From positions 1-41,464 of the forward strand of contig JBJOHV010000100.1 of assembly GCA_046047495.1 (NCBI GenBank): a stretch of 41,464 nt of DNA, in the 5' to 3' direction. This stretch comes from NORP240 sp046047495. GTDB taxonomy: Bacteria; Pseudomonadota; Gammaproteobacteria; Pseudomonadales; Pseudohongiellaceae. Positions within the stretch are counted from its first letter, which is position 1; each line of letters starts with the position of its first letter. Positions 33,061 through 41,342 of the stretch are shown here, one piece after another. Both the position numbers and the translations under genes were made by a program. The notes beneath the pieces are model-generated. The model ran no database searches and had not been told where the DNA came from. It worked only from the letters and a program-made list of their open reading frames with translations.

Positions 33061-34827
33061 ATGAGGAATTTGAGTGGCGCGGCGTGGCTGGCGGTCATGC
33101 TGTCGATCATCGCAGTGCCCGTCAGTGCGGCACCCGATCGCATCGGCAATTTTGCACTGATCGATCATGAAGGGGTATATCACCAGCTGCGCAAATACGG
33201 TGACTACAAGGCTGTGGTGCTGATTTCCCACTCAGTCAGCTGCCTGGCCAACATAGAGCAACAACCCAAGTATCGCTTGCTTCGCACCACCTGGGAACGC
33301 CAGGGTGTGGCCTTTCTGATGATCAACGCCTCGACCCGGGATTCCCTGGAGGAAATCCGCCAGGCAGATCACCTCTACAATTACGACATGCCCATTTTGC
33401 TGGATGAATCCCAGCTGGTGGCGGAATCCCTCGGTATTGGCAAGGCTGGCGAAATACTGATTCTGGAACCCAATCGGTACCAGGTCATCTACCGGGGCGG
33501 CCTGGACATCGATCCGGTCCGAGCCTTTCCTGAACGCGGCATCGAGGCCAGGTCGGGGACGAGTTATCTGGCTGACACCCTGCAGGCTCTGGTGGCGGGC
33601 GAGGGCGGCTTCGACACGACAGTGACAGCAGTCACAACCGGCTGTGACCTGTCATTCCCCGCCCTAGAGCAACATGCCAGTCGGGCTCCTGACTACACCA
33701 CCGAGGTGGCTCCCATACTGGAAGAAAAGTGCGTGTCCTGCCATGTCGAAGGCGGCATCGGACCCTTCGCGATGAACAGTCATCAGATGGTACAGGGCTG
33801 GTCCCCCATGATCCGCGAGGTGTTGATGACCAAGCGCATGCCCCCGGCCCAGGTAGATCCCAATATCCGCCATTTTACAAATGCCCGTTATATGGATGCG
33901 GCCGAACTGCAGACACTGGTGCACTGGATAGATGCCGGCTCGCCCAGGGGTAACGGGGCGCAGGATCCGCTGGCCCTGGTGGAGCCACCGACCTCCGCCT
34001 GGCAACTGGGGGAACCGGATTACATTGTGGAGGTACCAGAGTTTGTGGTGCCGGCCACGGGTGTGCTGGATTATCAGAACGTGACCATCAATTTGCCCTT
34101 CGAGGAGGATCGCTGGGTCAAATCGGTTCAGCACATACCCGGTGATCGGCGCGTTCTGCACCATTTGCTGAGTTATATCGTACCGGCCGACTATGCCGAG
34201 GAAATCGTCGAGGGCGAAAATGACGATTACCGGGAATTTCTGGAAGGCTATGCACCCGGTAAGGATGAGGCGGCCACCTATCCGGAGGGCACCGGCATGT
34301 TTGTGCCCAAGGGGTCGGCGGTACAGATGTCCCTCCACTACACCACCTTCGGCAGGGAGACTGTCGATCGCACCCGTCTGGGGTTGTGGTTCGCCGACGA
34401 GGAGCCCAAGTTCCAGTATTCCACCTATTCCCTGAGCCATGGGGGCCGCAATCTGCTGATCCCGCCAGGCGTCCAGGAGCATCCCATGAGTGCCTCCTAT
34501 GTCTTCGAAGACGAGGTGGTGCTGCACGGACTGCGTCCCCACATGCATTACCGTGGCAAATCCATGCGGTTCAGCGTGATCTATCCGGATGGCAGCAAGG
34601 ACGACATTCTCAATGTGCCGGACTACAACTTCGCCTGGCAGCCCACCTACCGCTTGTCTGAGCCCATGCTGCTGCCGGCAGGTTCGAGGGTCATGATAGA
34701 AGGGGCTTTTGACAATTCCGAATACAATCTGGGCAATCCGGATCCCACGGCAACCGTGGTGGGAGGCGCCCAGAGCTGGGACGAAATGTTCATCGGCTAT
34801 TTCTCCTACCACAAGACCAGTCATTGA
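33061..34827 (+). CDS. Redoxin-cytochrome c-PHM-like copper monooxygenase fusion, copy 2
   Basis: A 588-residue exported protein. Signal peptide 1-23 (ending VSA); redoxin-fold domain (about 25-180) with a single Cys61 (SVSC) at the peroxidatic-like position; heme motif CVSCH (224-228) in a cytochrome c-like module; PHM-like copper domain (about 320-585). Copper-ligand positions: HH 367-368, H426 (LHYTT), HMH 494-496, M576 (WDEM). Arg492 and Tyr580 match the PHM Arg and Tyr that hold the carboxylate of peptidylglycine; the PHM Asn there is Ile578. In PHM, ascorbate reduces the coppers; here the fused heme could deliver electrons (inference). GAGGA precedes the ATG. Copy 3 follows 72 bases downstream and is probably cotranscribed. 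Divergent from PAL-like gene 4. Confidence 0.87.
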   Translation: MRNLSGAAWLAVMLSIIAVPVSAAPDRIGNFALIDHEGVYHQLRKYGDYKAVVLISHSVSCLANIEQQPKYRLLRTTWERQGVAFLMINASTRDSLEEIRQADHLYNYDMPILLDESQLVAESLGIGKAGEILILEPNRYQVIYRGGLDIDPVRAFPERGIEARSGTSYLADTLQALVAGEGGFDTTVTAVTTGCDLSFPALEQHASRAPDYTTEVAPILEEKCVSCHVEGGIGPFAMNSHQMVQGWSPMIREVLMTKRMPPAQVDPNIRHFTNARYMDAAELQTLVHWIDAGSPRGNGAQDPLALVEPPTSAWQLGEPDYIVEVPEFVVPATGVLDYQNVTINLPFEEDRWVKSVQHIPGDRRVLHHLLSYIVPADYAEEIVEGENDDYREFLEGYAPGKDEAATYPEGTGMFVPKGSAVQMSLHYTTFGRETVDRTRLGLWFADEEPKFQYSTYSLSHGGRNLLIPPGVQEHPMSASYVFEDEVVLHGLRPHMHYRGKSMRFSVIYPDGSKDDILNVPDYNFAWQPTYRLSEPMLLPAGSRVMIEGAFDNSEYNLGNPDPTATVVGGAQSWDEMFIGYFSYHKTSH

Positions 34828-34899
34828 ACGGGAATCGACTAACAATAGATTCCGTTATTTAGTAGAATCCACGCACTTTTCAACCGAGGGGGAAGCAAC

Positions 34900-36591
34900 A
34901 TGAAATTGATCAACCTGCTGGGAACAGCCTTGTTGGGGGGCCTGCTGAGCACGGCCGTCCAGGCTGCGCCGCAACGAGTGGGTGACTTTGGTCTGCTGGA
35001 TGACCAGGGTGTATTCCACCAACTGAGCCGCTACCGCAACAAAGAGGCTCTGGTGCTGATGTCTTTCGCCAAGAGCTGCGCGAACATGACCGACCTGGTG
35101 GCCCAGTACAAGTCGCTGCAGCAGAGCTATGAGGCACAGGGTGTCGCTTTCATGCTGTTGGACTCCTTGGATGCCGGACGCCCGGAAATGGCTGCCGTTC
35201 AGGCCGGCCTGCCGATTCTGGAAGATGACGGTCAGCTGGTTTCCGAAACCCTGGGAATATCGAGGGCCGGCGAAATCGTGATCCTTGATCCCGAGCGGCT
35301 GACCCTGTTGTACCGTGGACCGGTGCATGAGCATGTTGCCAGCACCCTCGACGGCGCGTTGCAGGGTTCCGTGGCCGACACCATGATCATGGATGCTGCC
35401 GGTTGTGAATTGAACTTCCCGGTCAAGCAGCAGCACGCCTCCGCGGTGCCGGATTACAGCACTGAAGTGGCCCCGATCGTTGCCGAGCAGTGCGCCATTT
35501 GCCACCGACCCGGTGGCATCGGCCCCTTTGCCATGGACAGCCACCTGATGCTGCAGGGCTGGTCGCCCATGATCCGTGAGGTATTGCTCACCAAGCGCAT
35601 GCCGCCGGAGCAGGTGGATCCGTACATTGGTCATTTCTCCAATGCCCGTTACATCAACGATGCCGACATGCAGAAGCTGGTGCACTGGATCGACGCCGGC
35701 TCGCCCCGTGGTACCGGTGCCGTTGACCCGCTGGCTGCCTTGAGTTTCCCCGAAACCGACGACTGGCAGCTGGGTGAGCCCGATTACATCGTGAAAGCCC
35801 CCAAGCACGAAATTCCGGCCACCGGTGTACTCGACTACATCAATGTGGATGTGGAACTGCCGTTCAATGAAGACAAGTGGGTGAAGGCGGTTCAGTTCGT
35901 GCCGGGCGACCGCTCCGTGCTACACCACCTGCTGACCTATGTCACTGCACCGGCCGAGGATTTCGATGGCGGTGAGTCGGATACCCGTTCCATTGCGCGG
36001 CGCTTCCTGGAAGGTTATGCACCCGGCAAGATCGATGCCATGGAATTCCCGGAGGATACCGGTGTATTCATTCCCGCCGGCCACAAGCTGTCCATGCAGT
36101 TCCATTACACCACCAATGGTCGTGCCACGTCGGATGAAACCATTCTGGGACTGTACATGCACGATGAGCCGCCAAAGTACGAAAACTTCACCCGCTCCAT
36201 CTCCGGCCGATTCTTGATTCCGCCTTATGCCATCGATCACAAGGCCAAGGCCGAATACGTGTTCGATGAAGATGTGGTTGTGACCGGCCTGCGTGCCCAC
36301 ATGCATTTCCGCGGGAAAGAGATGAAGTTCTCCGTGGAGCAGCCGGACGGTAGCCTGAAGCCTCTCCTCAGTGTGCCGTCTTACAGCTATGCCTGGCAGC
36401 CCACCTATCAGCTGGATAACCCGGAATTCATCCCGGCCGGCACCAAGGTTCACGTCACCGGCACTTTTGATAATTCCGAGTACAATCCGGCCAACCCGGA
36501 CCCGTCCAAACAGATCACCTTCGGTCTGCAGAGCTGGGACGAAATGTTCATCGGCTACTGGACTTATCACGCGGCCACGCCGACCAACTGA
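34900..36591 (+). CDS. Redoxin-cytochrome c-PHM-like copper monooxygenase fusion, copy 3
   Basis: A 563-residue exported protein of the same three-domain plan. Signal peptide 1-22 (ending VQA), redoxin-fold domain with Cys60 (AKSC), heme motif CAICH (198-202), PHM-like domain (about 295-557). Copper-ligand positions: HH 342-343, H402 (FHYTT), HMH 467-469, M549 (WDEM). The PHM carboxylate-binding Arg and Tyr positions are Arg465 and Tyr553, as in copy 2. The region between cytochrome and copper domains keeps LGEPDYIV and PATGVLDY, shared with copy 2, which points to tandem duplication. A strong GGGGGA ribosome site precedes the ATG. A GGAATC / GATTCC inverted repeat lies in the 72-base gap from copy 2. 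A terminator follows at 36610. Predicted periplasmic hydroxylase; substrate unknown. Confidence 0.87.
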   Translation: MKLINLLGTALLGGLLSTAVQAAPQRVGDFGLLDDQGVFHQLSRYRNKEALVLMSFAKSCANMTDLVAQYKSLQQSYEAQGVAFMLLDSLDAGRPEMAAVQAGLPILEDDGQLVSETLGISRAGEIVILDPERLTLLYRGPVHEHVASTLDGALQGSVADTMIMDAAGCELNFPVKQQHASAVPDYSTEVAPIVAEQCAICHRPGGIGPFAMDSHLMLQGWSPMIREVLLTKRMPPEQVDPYIGHFSNARYINDADMQKLVHWIDAGSPRGTGAVDPLAALSFPETDDWQLGEPDYIVKAPKHEIPATGVLDYINVDVELPFNEDKWVKAVQFVPGDRSVLHHLLTYVTAPAEDFDGGESDTRSIARRFLEGYAPGKIDAMEFPEDTGVFIPAGHKLSMQFHYTTNGRATSDETILGLYMHDEPPKYENFTRSISGRFLIPPYAIDHKAKAEYVFDEDVVVTGLRAHMHFRGKEMKFSVEQPDGSLKPLLSVPSYSYAWQPTYQLDNPEFIPAGTKVHVTGTFDNSEYNPANPDPSKQITFGLQSWDEMFIGYWTYHAATPTN

Positions 36592-36609
36592 TGGTTTCAG
36601 GACCAAGCC

Positions 36610-36635
36610 AAGGGCGGCCTCAGGGCCGCCCTTTT
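36610..36635 (+). terminator. Terminator after the PHM-like pair
   Basis: A perfect stem AAGGGCGGCC / GGCCGCCCTT with a four-base loop and a short T run, about 20 bases after the copy 3 stop. Confidence 0.85.
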
Positions 36636-36683
36636 CATTTGTCCGACTTTCCATGGCATTACATTGTGCCGCGCCGTATTAAC

Positions 36684-36714
36684 TTGTTATTATTCGCCGG
36701 CTTTTTCTTATAAG
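36684..36714 (+). promoter_or_regulatory. Candidate cstA promoter with overlapping palindrome
   Basis: TTGTTA (36684-36689) lies 18-19 bp from TTATAA/TATAAG, inside the perfect 12-bp palindrome TTCTTATAAGAA (36705-36716). The palindrome over the -10 could be an operator. Spacing is longer than ideal. Confidence 0.35.
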
Positions 36715-36735
36715 AATAATTCGGGAGTGCGTTTT

Positions 36736-38433
36736 ATGTCCTCGATCTTTATCGTCGTCTTCGGTATTGCCGGGTTCTGCTTCGGCTGGTTTGTGTATTC
36801 CAAGTTCATCGCCGGAAAAATCTACCAGCTGGACCCCAACTATGTGACCCCGGCCCACCAGTTGAATGATGGTGTGGATTACGTGCCGACCAATAAATTC
36901 GTCCTGTGGGGTGCGCACTTTACGGCGGTTGCCGGTGCCGCGCCTATCGTCGGCCCGGCCATTGCCGTGTACTGGGGATGGGTTCCGGCACTGTTGTGGG
37001 TGACCCTGGGCAGCATCTTTTTTGCCGGTGTGCACGATATGGGCGCCTTGTGGGCGAGCACCCGCCATGGCGCCAAATCCATCGGCGCACTCTCCGAGTC
37101 GGTCATTGGCAAACGCACACGCACCTTGTTCATGGTGGTGATCTTCCTGCTGCTGCTGATGGTCAACGCGGTATTCGGCACCATCATCGCCGGCGAAATG
37201 GTGACGATTCCCACCTCGGTGTTTCCCGCCTGGATCGCCATCCCGGTGGCTGTCGCCATTGGTGTTCTGATCCGCAAGGGGGTAAACCTGCTGGCCATTT
37301 CAGCCATCGGTGTGGTCTTCCTCTACTTCAGTATCTGGGTTGGCAGCGTCATGCCGCTGTCCCTCCCGGGCGATATTTTCGGCCTCGGTCCGAACGGCAA
37401 CTGGATCATCCTGCTGTTCATCTATGCCGGCATCGCCTCCATGCTGCCGGTGTGGCTGCTGCTGCAGCCGCGGGACTATATCAATGGCGCCCAGCTGGTG
37501 ATCGGCCTGCTGGTACTGTACGGCGCGGTATTCATTGCGCTGCCGGACATTTCCGCACCGGCATTCAATGCCAACCTGGCCGAGGGTACTCCGCCGATAT
37601 TCCCGATTCTATTCGTGACCATCGCCTGCGGCGCCATCTCCGGTTTCCACGGTATCGTGTCCTCGGGCACCAGTTCCAAGCAACTCAGCAATGAGAAAGA
37701 TGCCCGGTTTGTGGGATACCTGGGGGCCTTGGGTGAAGGGTCGCTGGCACTGATCACTATCACCGCCGTGACTGGTTCCCTGTATGCGGCCACCAATGCG
37801 GACTGGAGCGCCATCTATGCAAGTTTTGGCAGTGGCGGCGCCAACGCCTTCATCACCGGTGGTGCTCTTCTGATAACGGAAGGTTGGGGAATTCCCCAGG
37901 CATTCGCGGAAACCATGCTGGCTGTAATGGTGGTGCTGTTTGCCGGCACCACCATGGACGCCGGGCTGCGTTTGCAACGCTACATCATTCAGGAGTGGGG
38001 CAACATCTATGATGTGAAGCCCCTTAAAAACAACATTATCTCCACCCTGGTGGCGGTGTTCGCCTGTCTCATATTGGCATTCGGGGCCTCCAACGGTCAG
38101 TACCCGGGTGACGGCGGCATGCTGATCTGGCCGATTTTCGGCGCCTCCAATCAGATTCTGGCCAGTTTGACCCTGCTCGTCATTTCCATCTTCCTGATGA
38201 AATTGGGCCGTCCGGCCAAATTCACCCTGATCCCCATGATCTTCATCATGATCGTGGCATTCTGGGCCAGCGCCTGGTACCTGATCAGTTATTTCAACAA
38301 TGGCCAGTGGCTGTTGTTCGTATTGAGCCTCGCGGTGATGAGCGCCAGCGTGGTGGTGATGCTGGAAGCCTGGTCGGTCATTGGCAAGCTGAGGAAGGGC
38401 GAAAGCCCCGAGGCGGTGTCAGCGTCCAAATAG
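36736..38433 (+). CDS. cstA: CstA-family peptide/pyruvate transporter
   Basis: A 565-residue inner-membrane protein with about 16 hydrophobic helices and CstA signatures: YQLDPNYVTPAHQLNDGVDY (about 34-53), FTAVAGAAPIVGPAIAVYWG, FFAGVHDMGALWASTRHGAK, LLLQPRDYINGAQL and SGFHGIVSSGTSSKQLSNE. Members are carbon-starvation-induced permeases for peptides or pyruvate. It is shorter than E. coli CstA, as in many CstA-type relatives. GGGAG lies nine bases before the ATG; the upstream in-frame extension has no such site and crosses the promoter candidate. It stands between two terminators as a single gene. Its place beside exported PHM/PAL-like genes may be chance or may link peptide uptake to that locus (inference). 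Confidence 0.9.
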   Translation: MSSIFIVVFGIAGFCFGWFVYSKFIAGKIYQLDPNYVTPAHQLNDGVDYVPTNKFVLWGAHFTAVAGAAPIVGPAIAVYWGWVPALLWVTLGSIFFAGVHDMGALWASTRHGAKSIGALSESVIGKRTRTLFMVVIFLLLLMVNAVFGTIIAGEMVTIPTSVFPAWIAIPVAVAIGVLIRKGVNLLAISAIGVVFLYFSIWVGSVMPLSLPGDIFGLGPNGNWIILLFIYAGIASMLPVWLLLQPRDYINGAQLVIGLLVLYGAVFIALPDISAPAFNANLAEGTPPIFPILFVTIACGAISGFHGIVSSGTSSKQLSNEKDARFVGYLGALGEGSLALITITAVTGSLYAATNADWSAIYASFGSGGANAFITGGALLITEGWGIPQAFAETMLAVMVVLFAGTTMDAGLRLQRYIIQEWGNIYDVKPLKNNIISTLVAVFACLILAFGASNGQYPGDGGMLIWPIFGASNQILASLTLLVISIFLMKLGRPAKFTLIPMIFIMIVAFWASAWYLISYFNNGQWLLFVLSLAVMSASVVVMLEAWSVIGKLRKGESPEAVSASK

Positions 38434-38507
38434 TCCAATCAAGTGTGGTTTGATTCCGCCCGGCCGACCGGGCGGTGCAGAGGGACTTGCAGAAGTCCTG
38501 ATTGAAG

Positions 38508-38554
38508 AAGGGTGTGAGTTCCGTGTTGCAGACACTGTACCCACACCCTTTTTT
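38508..38554 (+). terminator. cstA terminator
   Basis: AAGGGTGTG / CACACCCTT arms enclose a smaller GTGT / ACAC hairpin and are followed by TTTTT, between cstA and birA. Confidence 0.8.
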
Positions 38555-38590
38555 AATCACCTGGGAATCGTATTGGCCAGGAGAATTGGC

Positions 38591-39427
38591 ATGAGCGGCG
38601 GTGAGTTACTCGACAGCACGCGGGCATTGAATGCCATGTCTGCAGCGTGTGCAGCCGCACTGCGGTGTTTCGACATAGTCCACAGTCTGGATTCCACCAA
38701 TTCCGAGGCCATGCGCCGAATCCGGGCGGGTGATTGCGGGCCTTCCCTGATAGTGGCAGAACATCAGACGGCCGGTCGCGGCCGTCGTGGGCGAACCTGG
38801 GTCAGCCCGCCGGGCGCCAATCTCTATATGTCACTGGTGTGGCCAATTGAAAGGCGCCCCGATGCTCTCGGTGGCTTGAGTCTGGTGACAGCGCTGTCAG
38901 TGCTGCGGGCACTCAAGAACTCCGGATTGTCCGGCCTGGAGGGATTGCAGGTGAAATGGCCCAACGATATCTGGTTAGCAGGGCGCAAGCTGGCGGGGAT
39001 ATTGCTGGAGTCCCAGCACGGTGGCACCGACATCATCCCGGTCGTGATCGGCATCGGTCTCAACGTCAATATGCCTGCGCCATTGCAGTTGCAGATCGGA
39101 CAGCCGGTGGCTGATCTGGCTGCGGCACATGGTGGCCCGGTGGACAGATCATGGCTGCTGGGATCGCTGGTAAGCACCCTCCATGAGGATCTGTTGCGGT
39201 TTGGGCAGCATGGATTCCGGGACTTCAAAGCCGACTGGCAGTTGCACGATGCCCTGCTGGGCTGCGCGGTGGAGATCATTCAGGGTGAGGAGCGTCAACA
39301 GGGTATTCACAGCGGTGTCGATGACTGCGGGGCCTTGCTGCTGCGGACAGCCGGCGGCCTGGATCGCATCAGCGGCGGGGAGCTGGCCTACTCCCTGCGG
39401 CCACAGGGAAGTGATGGGCTGCCATGA
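38591..39427 (+). CDS. birA: Biotin-[acetyl-CoA-carboxylase] ligase, catalytic form without HTH
   Basis: A 278-residue biotin protein ligase that activates biotin to biotinyl-5'-AMP and transfers it to the AccB lysine. Motifs: DSTNSEA (35-41), the biotinyl-AMP loop GRGRRGRTW (62-70), KWPNDIWL (122-129), GRKLAGILLE (131-140) with K133, and GIGLNVN. The N-terminal helix-turn-helix of bifunctional E. coli BirA is missing, so this form should not act as the biotin-operon repressor. ATG 38591 has AGGAG upstream; a longer in-frame start would run through the cstA terminator. The stop overlaps the coaX start by four bases (ATGA). First gene of birA-coaX-SPOR. Confidence 0.93.
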   Translation: MSGGELLDSTRALNAMSAACAAALRCFDIVHSLDSTNSEAMRRIRAGDCGPSLIVAEHQTAGRGRRGRTWVSPPGANLYMSLVWPIERRPDALGGLSLVTALSVLRALKNSGLSGLEGLQVKWPNDIWLAGRKLAGILLESQHGGTDIIPVVIGIGLNVNMPAPLQLQIGQPVADLAAAHGGPVDRSWLLGSLVSTLHEDLLRFGQHGFRDFKADWQLHDALLGCAVEIIQGEERQQGIHSGVDDCGALLLRTAGGLDRISGGELAYSLRPQGSDGLP

Positions 39428-40161
39428 TACTTGAGCTGGATATCGGAAATTCCCGCAGCAAATGGCGGCTGCTGGAGCCAAATGAAGGCGCTGTCGTCAG
39501 CGCAGGAATCGTTCGGGATTTTGCGACTCTGACCAGCAGGGAACTGGTCGGCATCTCACCCCGACGGGTGCGGGTGGCCTGCGTGAGACAACGGCAGCTG
39601 GGTGAGCGCATCCGTCACTGGAGTCTGGAATCCTGGGGTGTAGACCCCGAGCTGGCGCAGGTTCAGCGCTCCCTTGAAGGACTTACCGTCTTCTATGAAG
39701 ACTGCAGCCGCCTGGGGGTGGATCGCTGGCTGGCCATGCTGGCAGCCTATAGGGAAGCACAGGATGCCGCGATCGTAATTGACTGTGGAACCGCAGTCAC
39801 GGTTGATTTCATTGAGCCGGACGGGCATCACGGGGGAGGGTTCATCATTCCCGGTCTGCAGCTGCAGCAGCGGGCGCTGACTGATTACACGGAAATCCGC
39901 CTGTCCGACCCGGGCAGCGAACCCGGCCTGGCCCCGGGCCACTCCACGGACGATGCCGTGCGCAACGGTGTCCTGTTCACCCTGGTCGCTCTGCTGGAAA
40001 AAGCCACCCAAAGGGAGCGGGAAGACGGTGACACCTACCACCAGGTGTTTCTGACCGGTGGTGATGGATTACGTGTCAGTCGTTACCTGCGGCTGTCCGG
40101 CGTTACTGTGCATGCCGTGCCGGCCCTGGTGCTGGACGGTCTGGCCATCGCTTTGCCCTGA
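39424..40161 (+). CDS. coaX: Type III pantothenate kinase
   Basis: A 245-residue kinase phosphorylating pantothenate, the first committed step of coenzyme A synthesis. CoaX motifs: LDIGNSRSKWR (5-15) for phosphate binding, GVDRWLAMLAAYR (98-110) with the catalytic-type Asp100, IDCGTAVTVDFI (119-130), GGGFIIPGLQLQ and LTGGDG near the end. Length is normal. The start overlaps birA by four bases, indicating translational coupling. This kinase type needs a monovalent cation and is not inhibited by CoA (known for the family). The SPOR-like gene follows after 22 bases. Confidence 0.94.
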   Translation: MILELDIGNSRSKWRLLEPNEGAVVSAGIVRDFATLTSRELVGISPRRVRVACVRQRQLGERIRHWSLESWGVDPELAQVQRSLEGLTVFYEDCSRLGVDRWLAMLAAYREAQDAAIVIDCGTAVTVDFIEPDGHHGGGFIIPGLQLQQRALTDYTEIRLSDPGSEPGLAPGHSTDDAVRNGVLFTLVALLEKATQREREDGDTYHQVFLTGGDGLRVSRYLRLSGVTVHAVPALVLDGLAIALP

Positions 40162-40183
40162 ACCAGGAGAGTCGGTCGACCCG

Positions 40184-40882
40184 ATGCGTTGGATTGTTGC
40201 CACATTATTTATAGCCAACCTTGTGATGCTGGCCTGGGGGATAGGGTCGGACCGGCAGTCCGCACCGGTTGCGCAAGGATCTCCGGCTCGGGACCAGGTG
40301 GCTCCTGCCGGTTTGCGACTGTTGTCGGAAGGGCATGTGTCCTCCACCGCCGCCCCGTCCCCACCGGCGGGAGCAGGCCGCTGCATCCAGCTGAGCGGAT
40401 TCGACAATTTGGAGGACGCCCTGTATTTCATCAGCCAGCTGCAGGCGGAGGGGATCAATGGACAGGTATTGTTGCGGGGAGTGACATTGGAACCACAGTA
40501 CCGGGTCTATCTGCCGCCCTTTTCTTCCAGGGATATCGCCACCCTTACCCTGGAGACCCTGCAGCAACTCAGGCAGGAGCGGGGTTTGTCGTTCGAAAGC
40601 TATCTCATCACCCGCGGCCCGTTGGAGAATGGCATTGCCTTTGGAGTGTTCGCCTTGGAAGCCGAGGCGGAAGCCCTGGCAGACACTCTCAGAGGCCTGT
40701 CTTTGGCAGCCTTGACGGGTACGGTGCCGCGATCGGAAGGTGCTGTTCTGGTCGAGCTGACCACCGATGAAAACAATCGTATTTCCGAGGACTTATGGCA
40801 GGAATTAGTGCTTGACAGGCCCGCCATTGCACGCTCAGAAAATGTCTGCGAAACGATTGCACAAGCAAACCAATTCCCATAA
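40184..40882 (+). CDS. SPOR-like membrane-anchored protein
   Basis: A 232-residue protein with an N-terminal membrane anchor (3-20), a Pro/Ala/Ser-rich linker (about 24-65) and a SPOR-like domain (about 66-150: CIQLSGFDNLEDALYFISQL, then YRVYLPPFSSRD). A second partial repeat follows (FGVFALEAEAEALADTL). SPOR domains bind denuded peptidoglycan at division sites; the match here is moderate. A similar small gene follows coaX in other gammaproteobacteria as I recall. AGGAGAG lies upstream of the ATG. Its stop codon TAA forms the first three bases of the -10 of the downstream tRNA promoter. Confidence 0.75.
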   Translation: MRWIVATLFIANLVMLAWGIGSDRQSAPVAQGSPARDQVAPAGLRLLSEGHVSSTAAPSPPAGAGRCIQLSGFDNLEDALYFISQLQAEGINGQVLLRGVTLEPQYRVYLPPFSSRDIATLTLETLQQLRQERGLSFESYLITRGPLENGIAFGVFALEAEAEALADTLRGLSLAALTGTVPRSEGAVLVELTTDENNRISEDLWQELVLDRPAIARSENVCETIAQANQFP

Positions 40883-40885
40883 AAT
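40857..40885 (+). promoter_or_regulatory. Stable-RNA promoter for the tRNA-tuf operon
   Basis: TTGCAC (40857-40862), 17 bp, TAAAAT (40880-40885), followed by a GC-rich GCCGCC discriminator typical of promoters under stringent (ppGpp) control. It overlaps the end of the SPOR-like gene. Transcription would start near 40892, about 45 bases before tRNA-Tyr. Confidence 0.75.
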
Positions 40886-40936
40886 GCCGCCTCTGTGTAA
40901 AAGAGCCAGGGTTTGTGCCCCTTGGGAGCTCTTTTT

Positions 40937-41020
40937 GGAGGGGTTCCCGAGTGGTCAAAGGGATCAGACTGTAAATCTGACGCGCAAGCTTCGGTGGTTC
41001 AAATCCACCCCCCTCCACCA
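40937..41020 (+). tRNA. tRNA-Tyr (anticodon GTA)
   Basis: An 84-base class II tRNA with acceptor GGAGGGG pairing with CCCCTCC, anticodon loop CTGTAAA, a long variable arm, TTCAAATCC T-arm and encoded CCA. Confidence 0.96.
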
Positions 41021-41051
41021 TCTAGAAACCACCCATGGTTGTTTCTAGGAG

Positions 41052-41125
41052 GCGGGTATAGTTCAGAGGTAGAACTCCAGCCTTCCAAGCTGGTCGCGCG
41101 GGTTCGATTCCCGCTACCCGCTCCA
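41052..41125 (+). tRNA. tRNA-Gly (anticodon TCC)
   Basis: A 74-base tRNA with acceptor GCGGGTA / TACCCGC, anticodon loop CTTCCAA, GGTTCGATTCC T-arm and encoded CCA. Confidence 0.97.
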
Positions 41126-41140
41126 ATTGAACCGGGATAC

Positions 41141-41216
41141 GCTCGCATAGCTCAGGAGGTAGAGCACTTCATTGGTAATGAAGAGGTCTCCGGTTCGACT
41201 CCGGATGTGAGCACCA
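41141..41216 (+). tRNA. tRNA-Thr (anticodon GGT)
   Basis: A 76-base tRNA with acceptor GCTCGCA / TGTGAGC (one G-U pair), anticodon GGT, GGTTCGACTCC T-arm and encoded CCA. The order Tyr-Gly-Thr-tuf matches the E. coli tyrU-glyT-thrT-tufB operon. Confidence 0.97.
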
Positions 41217-41342
41217 TCAATGCAGTGGTCAAAGGCAAGGGTCGCCGTCAAAGGTGGCAGTGGTAACAGGCTCGTTAACGTACACCCAATTTACGGAATG
41301 GCTAACCAATAGTCAGCAATAAAAGGCAAGAGGCAGTTAAAA

